From Casp-actino8 sp001510455 (lineage in GTDB: Bacteria; Actinomycetota; Acidimicrobiia; Acidimicrobiales; Ilumatobacteraceae), in the NCBI GenBank assembly GCA_027592035.1, contig JAQCIK010000003.1, positions 62,001-126,000 on the forward strand: DNA of 64,000 nt, given 5' to 3'. Of the stretch, positions 1 to 6,346 are shown one piece after another. Below the pieces are notes generated by a model, which was not told the origin of the DNA, did no database searches, and worked only from the letters and a program-made list of their open reading frames with translations. The position numbers and the translations under genes were made by a program. Within the stretch, counting starts at the first letter, position 1. Each line of letters opens with the position of its first letter.

Positions 1-312
1 GTCGATGAAGGCACCATTGGTCGAGAACTTCACACCGATGCCGTTGCCGACCGAGTATTCGACGAGATCGAAGAAGTCGCGCCGTACCATCGGTTCGCCG
101 CCGCCGATGTTGATGTAGAAGACCTGCAGGTCGCGTAATTCGTCGAGGACGTGCATCGCTTCGGCCGTCGTGAGTTCGCGCGGATCTCGTTGTCCACTCG
201 ACGACAGACAGTGCACGCACTGCAGGTTGCACGCGTAGGTGAGTTCCCACGTGAGACAGATGGGGGCGTCGAGCCCACCTTTCAATTGCTCAACGAGTGG
301 TTGCACGCTCAC
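1..312 (-). CDS. mftC: Mycofactocin radical SAM maturase MftC (N-terminal part, cut by window edge)
   Basis: This is the N-terminal 104 residues of MftC, the radical SAM enzyme that decarboxylates and cross-links the C-terminal Val-Tyr of MftA. After a GTG start at 312 the protein reads DAPICLTWELTYACNLQCVHC, containing the radical SAM Cx3Cx2C iron-sulphur motif, followed by the SAM-binding GGGEP motif. The reading frame is still open at base 1, so the C-terminal SPASM region lies outside the window. The start overlaps the end of mftB by 23 nt, as expected for a coupled mftA-mftB-mftC operon reading leftwards. An internal GTG at 306 is an alternative start. Identity rests on motif and synteny and is strong. 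Confidence 0.93.
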   Translation of the reverse strand, partial: MSVQPLVEQLKGGLDAPICLTWELTYACNLQCVHCLSSSGQRDPRELTTAEAMHVLDELRDLQVFYINIGGGEPMVRRDFFDLVEYSVGNGIGVKFSTNGAFID

Positions 313-598
313 GGACGATCTCCGAGGATTCGAGGGACGACAGGGCCGAGACGAACGACGACCAGCGTTCGGGGTCGACACCGCAGGCGTCGAGGGTGTC
401 GGCCAGGGTGGCGTGCTGGTCGAGACTGTTCACGACCGAGACCACGTCGGGGTGCTTCAGGAAGATCAGGCGTCGATTGCCGTAGTGGTAGGCCAGGGCG
501 CCGAAGGGTTCGGGCCGGACCGCCACCTGGGGGTGGAGTTCGAGGCTCGAGTCGAGCGCGACGGCCACGGGGCGAGGCGGGATCAGTAGACCCCGCAC
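290..598 (-). CDS. mftB: Mycofactocin chaperone MftB (PqqD-like RRE protein)
   Basis: A 102-residue PqqD-like recognition protein that binds the MftA precursor and presents it to MftC. The central segment FGALAYHYGNRRLIFLK is characteristic of MftB, and the length matches the family. It starts at an ATG at 598 inside the 3' end of mftA (16-nt overlap) and ends inside mftC, so the three genes are probably translated as a coupled unit. The C-terminal region is basic (RERATTR). Confidence 0.92.
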   Translation of the reverse strand: MRGLLIPPRPVAVALDSSLELHPQVAVRPEPFGALAYHYGNRRLIFLKHPDVVSVVNSLDQHATLADTLDACGVDPERWSSFVSALSSLESSEIVRERATTR

Positions 599-744
599 AT
601 GCCGTCGATCGAGATCTCTTCGATGAGGAGTTCGTCGGCGGAGGCGGGCGTCGTGGCGGACGATTCGATGACGCCGTGGTCAGCGGTGATGTCGTCGGCT
701 GACGTCACGGAGGGGGTCACGGTGGGGGTCACGGTGCTGTCCAT
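583..744 (-). CDS. mftA: Mycofactocin precursor peptide MftA
   Basis: A 53-residue precursor peptide ending in EEISIDGMCGVY, the hallmark MftA C terminus; the final Val-Tyr is the substrate of MftC and becomes the redox core of mycofactocin. The ATG at 742-744 is the first methionine giving a precursor of family length; the frame stays open further upstream but that part looks non-coding. The N-terminal leader is unusual: TVTPTVTPSVT arises from three copies of a 12-nt DNA unit. The gene is divergent from the alcohol dehydrogenase at 835, a probable mycofactocin-dependent partner. Confidence 0.95.
   Translation of the reverse strand: MDSTVTPTVTPSVTSADDITADHGVIESSATTPASADELLIEEISIDGMCGVY
705..740. 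repeat. 12-nt tandem repeat inside the mftA leader
   Basis: TCACGG recurs at 705, 717 and 729, an exact 12-nt spacing, within a unit close to TCACGGTGGGGG. On the minus strand it encodes the Thr-Val-Thr-Pro repeats at the N terminus of MftA. It is a simple in-frame repeat and could expand or contract without breaking the frame. Confidence 0.75.
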
Positions 745-762
745 ACGACAAGCGTACAACTG

Positions 763-777
763 CCCCGGCCGTCGGGG
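763..777. promoter_or_regulatory. Short inverted repeat upstream of mftA
   Basis: CCCCG and CGGGG (763-767 and 773-777) are separated by five bases in the divergent interval between mftA and the alcohol dehydrogenase. It could be a small hairpin in the mftA leader RNA or half of a regulatory region. The arms are short and GC-only, so support is weak. Confidence 0.3.
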
Positions 778-800
778 ACTACCGTTCTCTTCGATGGTTC

Positions 801-815
801 GGCCACCCGGTGGCC
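801..815. promoter_or_regulatory. Perfect 15-nt palindrome, candidate operator in the mftA/ADH divergent promoter
   Basis: GGCCACCCGGTGGCC is an odd palindrome with 7-bp arms centred on 808, in the 90-bp interval between divergently read mftA and the NDMA-dependent alcohol dehydrogenase. It ends 19 nt before the GTG start at 835. In other mycofactocin loci a TetR-type regulator (MftR) acts near mftA; assigning this site to such a regulator is inference, since no regulator gene lies in the window. Confidence 0.45.
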
Positions 816-834
816 CTGGGGAAATGGGGATCTC

Positions 835-1947
835 GTGAAGACCAAGGCAGCAGTGTTGTGGGAGTTGGGTGCACCGTGGAGCATCGAGGAGATCGAGCTC
901 GATGCACCGAAGGCCGGTGAAGTGCTCGTCGAGATGAAGGCGTCGGGAATGTGCCATTCCGACGAGCATCTCGTGACCGGAGACCTGCCGTTCGCGCTGC
1001 CGATCATCGGCGGCCACGAGGGCGCCGGAATCGTTCGTGAAGTCGGAGAGGGTGTGAGTTGGCTGGCTCCCGGTGACCACGTGGTCTTCGGTTTCATTCC
1101 GTCGTGCGGACGGTGTCCGAGTTGTTCGACCGGTCATCAGAACCTGTGCGACCTCGGTGCCCTCATGGGTGGTGGTCGTCAGATCACCGACGGTGGTGCG
1201 CGACACCACGCCAACGGTCAGGACCTCGGACTCATGTGTCTGCTCGGTACCTTCGCTCTCCACACGGTCGTGAACGAGGCGTCGTGCATCAAGGTCGAAC
1301 CCGATCTACCGCTCGACAAGATGTGCCTCCTCGGTTGCGGTGTGGTGACCGGTTGGGGTTCGTCGGTGTACGCCGCGCAGGTACGACCCGGCGACACGGT
1401 CGCCGTCGTCGGTGTGGGTGGTATCGGCGCCAACGCGATCCAGGGTGCGCGACTGGCGGGCGCCAAGCGCATCGTCGCCATCGATCCGGTCGAGTTCAAG
1501 CGCGAGAAGGCGATGGACTTCGGAGCCACGCACACGGCTTCGTCGATGGCCGAGGCGTTGCCGCTCCTGCAGGACATCACGTGGGGAACGATGGCCAACA
1601 AGGTGATCATGACGATGGGTGTGGGCGACGGTCAGGTGTTGGCCGAGGCCATGGCCATGGCCTCGAAGCGAGGCCGTGTGGTGGTGACCAACATCCACCC
1701 GGCGCTCGAGATGACGGCCAACGTGAACCTCCTCGACGTGACCCTCATGGAGAAGCAGATCGTCGGCTCTCTCTTCGGTTCGGGTAACCCGCGGGCCGAC
1801 ATTCCGAAGCTCGCCAACCTCTACCGAGAGGGGCAACTCGACCTCGACGGACTCGTGACCCGGACCTACCCCTTGGAGGGGATCAACGAGGGCTACGAGG
1901 CCATGCGCAAGGGTGAGAACATCCGCGGTGTCCTCGTCTACGACTGA
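835..1947 (+). CDS. NDMA-dependent zinc alcohol dehydrogenase (mycofactocin-associated)
   Basis: A 370-residue medium-chain alcohol dehydrogenase of the nicotinoprotein (NDMA-dependent, Rxyl_3153-type) family, in which bound NAD is thought to be re-oxidised by mycofactocin rather than exchanged. Catalytic zinc ligands are Cys40 (GMCHSDE) and His61 (GGHEGAG); structural zinc ligands are Cys91, 94, 97 and 105 (CGRCPSC...C). The Rossmann motif is VGVGGIG. The substrate is probably a primary alcohol but cannot be read from sequence. The start is GTG at 835 after a GGGGA ribosome-binding site. It lies back-to-back with mftABC, and a paralogue follows at 2042. Confidence 0.9.
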   Translation: MKTKAAVLWELGAPWSIEEIELDAPKAGEVLVEMKASGMCHSDEHLVTGDLPFALPIIGGHEGAGIVREVGEGVSWLAPGDHVVFGFIPSCGRCPSCSTGHQNLCDLGALMGGGRQITDGGARHHANGQDLGLMCLLGTFALHTVVNEASCIKVEPDLPLDKMCLLGCGVVTGWGSSVYAAQVRPGDTVAVVGVGGIGANAIQGARLAGAKRIVAIDPVEFKREKAMDFGATHTASSMAEALPLLQDITWGTMANKVIMTMGVGDGQVLAEAMAMASKRGRVVVTNIHPALEMTANVNLLDVTLMEKQIVGSLFGSGNPRADIPKLANLYREGQLDLDGLVTRTYPLEGINEGYEAMRKGENIRGVLVYD

Positions 1948-2041
1948 GTTCCGCTCACAACGGCCAGGTCGCTAGCGTTTCGGGCGAGGGGTACACGTCG
2001 TGTCGCATCGAGCGCGCGACGCCGGATCAGGGGGAGACGAG

Positions 2042-3202
2042 ATGTCGGAAGTTCGCAAGTCGAAAGCTGCGGTTCTGTGGGGTCTGAACCAGGAATGGTC
2101 GGTCGAAGAGATCGAGGTTCATCCACCGAAGGCCGGTGAGGTCATCGTGCACTGGAGAGCGGCTGGCATGTGCCATTCCGACGAGCACCTCGTCACCGGT
2201 GACATGGTCCCACCGTCCGAGATGTTCGAACTGATGGGCATCGAGGACTTCTTCCCGATCATCGGCGGTCACGAAGGTGCTGGTGTCGTGGTGGAAGTCG
2301 GGCCCGGTGTCACGTCGGTCCAGGTGGGCGATCACGTGTCGGCATCGTTCGTGCCGTCGTGTGGTCGCTGCCGCTACTGCTCGACCGGACGCCAGAACCT
2401 GTGCGACAACGGCGCCAAGACGTTCATCGGCGGCATGATCACCGACGACACGCACCGTCACTTCGTGAAGGGCAAGCCGGTCACGCTCATGGCCAAACTC
2501 GGCACCTTCAGTGAATTCGCGTGTGTCGCCGAGCAGTCGATCATCAAGGTCGAAAAGGACATTCCACTCGAATGCGTCGCACTCGTGTCGTGCGGTGTGG
2601 CCACCGGATGGGGTTCGGCCGCCAATCGAGCCGGCACCCAGGCCGGTGACACCGTGGTGGTGGTCGGATGCGGCGGTATCGGAATGAACGCCGTTCAGGG
2701 CGCGCGTATGGCGGGTGCGAAGCGCATCATCGCCGTCGATCCCGTCGAGTTCAAGCGTGAGAAGGCGATGGAGTTCGGTGCCACGCACACCTATTCGTCG
2801 ATGGCCGAAGCGATGATGCCGGTCATGGAGATGACGTACGGACAGATGGCCGACCGCGTCATCATGACCCCCGGTGTTCTCGAGGGCGAGATGATGGCCG
2901 ACGGTATGAATCTGGCCGGCAAGGGCGGCACGGTGGTGGTCACCGCCATTTCGCCGATGACGTCGGAGACCGCGTCGGTCAACCTCTTCCAGTTGGCCAT
3001 GTGGAACAAGGAGATCAAGGGAACGATCTTCGGTTCGCTCAACCCGCGTGCCGACATCCCGGCCCTTCTCGACATGTATCGCGCCGGTCAGTTGAAGCTC
3101 GATGAGCTCATCACCAAGACCTACAGCCTCGACCAGATCAACGAGGGCTATCAGGCGATGCGCGACGGCACCAACATCCGTGGTGTGATCGTCAACGCGT
3201 GA
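2042..3202 (+). CDS. NDMA-dependent zinc alcohol dehydrogenase, second paralogue
   Basis: A 386-residue paralogue of the preceding dehydrogenase, with catalytic zinc ligands Cys44 and His77 and structural ligands Cys107, 110, 113 and 121. It carries an insertion (residues about 57-70) between the first zinc-ligand region and GGHEGAG that the first copy lacks. The ATG at 2042 is chosen because a GGGGAG ribosome-binding site ends 5 nt upstream; a frame upstream is open but poor. Its TGA stop overlaps the GTG of the MoxR gene by 4 nt, so this dehydrogenase and the MoxR/VWA pair are likely one transcript. The expected role is alcohol oxidation linked to mycofactocin. Confidence 0.9.
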   Translation: MSEVRKSKAAVLWGLNQEWSVEEIEVHPPKAGEVIVHWRAAGMCHSDEHLVTGDMVPPSEMFELMGIEDFFPIIGGHEGAGVVVEVGPGVTSVQVGDHVSASFVPSCGRCRYCSTGRQNLCDNGAKTFIGGMITDDTHRHFVKGKPVTLMAKLGTFSEFACVAEQSIIKVEKDIPLECVALVSCGVATGWGSAANRAGTQAGDTVVVVGCGGIGMNAVQGARMAGAKRIIAVDPVEFKREKAMEFGATHTYSSMAEAMMPVMEMTYGQMADRVIMTPGVLEGEMMADGMNLAGKGGTVVVTAISPMTSETASVNLFQLAMWNKEIKGTIFGSLNPRADIPALLDMYRAGQLKLDELITKTYSLDQINEGYQAMRDGTNIRGVIVNA

Positions 3203-4113
3203 CCACGTCTCGTCGCTCTCTGCTCGACGCGCTCGACGGTTCGGTCGTCGGACGTCGTCGTGAGGTCGAACTGGTCGTCGCTGCGCTCGATGCCGATCGA
3301 CACGTCTTGCTCGAGGGCCCTCCGGGTACGGGCAAGAGCACGTTGTTGCGAGCAGTCGCCGAAGGACTCGGGATCGGTTTCGTGTTCGTGGAGGGCAACG
3401 CCGAGCTCACGCCGGCCCGTCTGGTCGGACACTTCGACCCGGCGCGTGTACTGAACGAGGGCTACGAACCCGACGTGTTCGTCGACGGACCGCTCGTGAC
3501 GGCCATGCGTGATGGTTCGTTGCTGTACGTCGAGGAGATCAACCGTATTCCCGAAGAGACTTTGAACGTTCTCATCACGGTGATGAGCGAAGGCGAACTC
3601 AACGTGCCTCGTTTCGGTCGGGTGGTGGCAACTGACGGTTTCCGCCTCGTGGCCGCCATGAACCCGTTCGACGCCGTCGGAACGGCGCGTATCTCGGGTG
3701 CGGTGTACGACCGCGTGTGTCGAGTGTCGATGGGCTATCAATCGGCGGCCGACGAGGTCCGCATCGCATCGAGAGCTGGTGACGATCTTCCGAGCGGTTG
3801 GCTCGACAAGGTCGTCGATCTCGTGCGACGCACGCGAACTCATCCCGATCTGCGGGTGGGGTCGTCGGTGCGCGGGGCGATCGACATGGCCGCCGTCGCT
3901 CGGTCGCTCGCGTCAGTGCGCGGGAGCACGGTCCACGACAGTGGAGTGTCGCTCGATGCGGCTCTCGTGGCGCTGTCGGGCCGAGTTCGTCTGCGCGAAG
4001 GCAGTACGCGTACGAGTGAAGACGTGGTGACCGAACTCTGGAACGAGGTGTTCGTCCCAACCACCGAGGCCGGCGGGGGAAAAGTGAGCGCCCCGACGGG
4101 GGCGACCCACTAG
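3199..4113 (+). CDS. MoxR-family AAA+ ATPase
   Basis: A 304-residue AAA+ ATPase with Walker A GPPGTGKS (40-47), Walker B LLYVEEIN (109-115) and a sensor-1 region MNPFD, typical of MoxR proteins. MoxR ATPases usually work with VWA-domain partners to insert cofactors or metals into enzymes; the name comes from activation of methanol dehydrogenase. Here the GTG start overlaps the alcohol dehydrogenase stop by 4 nt, and a VWA gene follows 29 nt downstream. The dehydrogenase is therefore the obvious candidate client, which is inference from context. Confidence 0.88.
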   Translation: MTTSRRSLLDALDGSVVGRRREVELVVAALDADRHVLLEGPPGTGKSTLLRAVAEGLGIGFVFVEGNAELTPARLVGHFDPARVLNEGYEPDVFVDGPLVTAMRDGSLLYVEEINRIPEETLNVLITVMSEGELNVPRFGRVVATDGFRLVAAMNPFDAVGTARISGAVYDRVCRVSMGYQSAADEVRIASRAGDDLPSGWLDKVVDLVRRTRTHPDLRVGSSVRGAIDMAAVARSLASVRGSTVHDSGVSLDAALVALSGRVRLREGSTRTSEDVVTELWNEVFVPTTEAGGGKVSAPTGATH

Positions 4114-4142
4114 CCAAGGAAGGGGCCGCCGCCGACGAGGCT

Positions 4143-5036
4143 GTGTCGGAGGCTTCGAAGCGCACGCTGTCCCGGCGTGATCTGGCCAAGCACGATCAGT
4201 TCGAACAGGTCTCGCCCGAGGTGGGTGAACTCGACGAGAGTGCCGTCGACGACGCCATGGACGACGACCCTGATGCCATGCTCGCCTTGCTGGCCGATCT
4301 CACCGGAGCCACCGATCCGAAGTTGCGCGATCTGGCCAAACGCTTGGCCGGTCGTTTGTTCCTCGACCTCGCCAAGCGTGGTCCGATCCGCCCACGCGGG
4401 ATCGGCAAGATGGCCACGTTGCCGTATCGCCCCGATGCCGGTGACATCGATCTCGACGCGTCCATGAGTGCCGTCGTCGAGTCGCGAGCAGCCCGATCGG
4501 CAATCGATCCCGAGGAGTTGAAGGTGCGCACCTGGGTGCGACCGGGAACCGCCATTGCGTTGTGTGTCGATCGCAGTGGATCGATGGGCGGCGAACCCCT
4601 CGCCACGTCGGCCGTGGCCACGGCGGCGGTGGCCTGGCGCAGTCCCGAGGACTACAGCGTCATCACGTTCGGCAAGGACGTGGTGGTCGTGAAGAGTCAG
4701 GAATCCTCGAAGGGGAGTGAGTTGGTCGTGAACGACGTACTCGCGCTCCGTGGATTCGGAACCACCGACCTGGCCGGAGCTCTTCGCACGGCGAACGAAC
4801 AATTGTCTCGATCGAGAGCGGGTCGTCGAATCGCCGTGGTGTTGAGCGATTGTCGGGCCACCGTGGAGGGCGACGTGGTGGCGGCGGCCCGCGGTCTCGA
4901 CGAGGTGGTGATCATCGCCCCGGCCGAGGACGATCTGGAAGCCCGCGCTCTGGCAGCGCAGATCGGCGCGCGAGTCGCGATCGTGGCCGGGCCGAGTGAT
5001 GTGCCGGCGGCGTTGCAGTCGGTGCTCGGCGACTAG
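4143..5036 (+). CDS. VWA-domain protein, partner of the MoxR ATPase
   Basis: A 297-residue soluble protein with a C-terminal von Willebrand A domain whose MIDAS motif DRSGS sits at 143-147. An acidic segment (residues 29-44) precedes the domain. No signal peptide or membrane segment is visible, so it should be cytoplasmic like other MoxR-partner VWA proteins. The start is GTG at 4143 and the stop shares a CTAG sequence with the stop of the convergent LCP gene (4-nt overlap). Confidence 0.85.
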   Translation: MSEASKRTLSRRDLAKHDQFEQVSPEVGELDESAVDDAMDDDPDAMLALLADLTGATDPKLRDLAKRLAGRLFLDLAKRGPIRPRGIGKMATLPYRPDAGDIDLDASMSAVVESRAARSAIDPEELKVRTWVRPGTAIALCVDRSGSMGGEPLATSAVATAAVAWRSPEDYSVITFGKDVVVVKSQESSKGSELVVNDVLALRGFGTTDLAGALRTANEQLSRSRAGRRIAVVLSDCRATVEGDVVAAARGLDEVVIIAPAEDDLEARALAAQIGARVAIVAGPSDVPAALQSVLGD

Positions 5037-6307
5037 CGACAGGCGGGGTCGTCGGTCGGCAGAACACCGATCTCGTCGGATTCGACGAACACCGGAGGCA
5101 GGGTGGAGGTCGACGTCGTGGTTCCGCTCACCGAAGTCGTGGACCCCGACGGTGCGCGAGTGGTCGTGGTCGTCGACGTGGGATCCTCGACGAGTTGTGC
5201 AGGTGCATCGACCAACCGAGCCTCACCCTTGAACACGGCGAGCACGGCCTTCATGCTCTCGCTCTTGATGTTGGGTTCGATGACAGCGTTGCCGTTGATC
5301 ATCTTGCCGGTTCCCTCGATCTGATAGGTCTTCATCGTGTCGGGATCGAGATCTCGCATCGCTTGGGCGAGTTCGAGAAGCTTGCCGGGAGTCAGCTGAT
5401 CGTCGAGGATCACGTATTCGAGAGCAGCGTCGATGAGTTGTTTGGCCACGGTCGGACTCCCGGCTCCGACGTCGAGGGCCTTCTGGAGTGCTCGGCGAAG
5501 GAAGTCCTGCTGACGCGAGATACGACCGCGATCGGCGGCCGGGTCACTCTTCCACTTGCGCGAGTCCTCGTCGAAGTATTGAAGTTTGCGCGACCGAACG
5601 TAGGCGAGTCCTTCTTCCCCGAGGAAGGTGTGGCAACCGGGTTCTTCGATGAGGAGTCCGGTGTTGCGGTCACGAATTCCGGTGGTGAAGGGAACTCGCA
5701 CACCACCGACGGCGTCGACGATCTGCTTGAACGCGCAGAAGTCGACGTTCACGTAGTGATCGACCGGGACGCCGAAGTTCTCCCAGATGGTGAGTACGAG
5801 GGTGTTGGGATCGTCACGGTTGAAAGCGCTGTTGATGCGACTGCTCGACGAACGACCGGCGATCTTGACCCACAGGTCGCGTGGGAACGACAACACCGCC
5901 GACGCATTGGTGTTGGGATCGAGACGCAGGATCATGATCGTGTCGGCGCGTTCTCCGAGTCCGTTGCGATTCCCGAAGGCATCGGCGTACGGCGAGTCGG
6001 GATCGACACAGGCGCCGTTGTCGCTGCCTGTGATGAGGAAGTTGCGAGCCGACATGTCGACCGGTCCGGACACCAGGGTGACCTCGGTGGTCTCGTCGGG
6101 AGTGCCGTCGGGTTGAGTGGCCGTGGGCAGCGTGAGACGCGGACCCGAGGCGCTCGCCAGAGTCACGACCTTGCGGTCGTTCGCTTTCTCGCTGCCGTAG
6201 AAGATCGCCACGGCGGCGACGAAGCAGGCGAGAGCCACCCCCACGTTCAGGACCAGGACGAGGCGTTGTGGCCAGGTTCGTCGTCGGCGGCGGGGTCGGT
6301 CCTTCAC
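5033..6307 (-). CDS. LytR-CpsA-Psr (LCP) family cell-wall polymer ligase
   Basis: A 424-residue membrane-anchored LCP protein. An Arg-rich cytoplasmic tip (residues 3-14) precedes one transmembrane helix (about 16-37); the extracellular LCP domain contains ERADTIMILRLDP and SFPRDLWV, the conserved acidic and Arg residues that bind polyprenyl phosphate. LCP enzymes transfer glycopolymers such as arabinogalactan or teichoic-acid-like chains to peptidoglycan. The C-terminal 50 residues are a low-complexity Thr/Ser stretch (TSTTTTTRAPSGS) resembling a secreted linker. It converges with the VWA gene. Confidence 0.92.
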   Translation of the reverse strand: MKDRPRRRRRTWPQRLVLVLNVGVALACFVAAVAIFYGSEKANDRKVVTLASASGPRLTLPTATQPDGTPDETTEVTLVSGPVDMSARNFLITGSDNGACVDPDSPYADAFGNRNGLGERADTIMILRLDPNTNASAVLSFPRDLWVKIAGRSSSSRINSAFNRDDPNTLVLTIWENFGVPVDHYVNVDFCAFKQIVDAVGGVRVPFTTGIRDRNTGLLIEEPGCHTFLGEEGLAYVRSRKLQYFDEDSRKWKSDPAADRGRISRQQDFLRRALQKALDVGAGSPTVAKQLIDAALEYVILDDQLTPGKLLELAQAMRDLDPDTMKTYQIEGTGKMINGNAVIEPNIKSESMKAVLAVFKGEARLVDAPAQLVEDPTSTTTTTRAPSGSTTSVSGTTTSTSTLPPVFVESDEIGVLPTDDPACR

Positions 6308-6346
6308 AGCCCTGCCAAGTTACCGGTCGGCCCGTGTCGGCTCGGG

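Noticed and set aside
745..1263. N-terminal extension of mftA
   Set aside because: The frame is antisense to the alcohol dehydrogenase; MftA precursors are short and the ATG at 744 gives the normal size.
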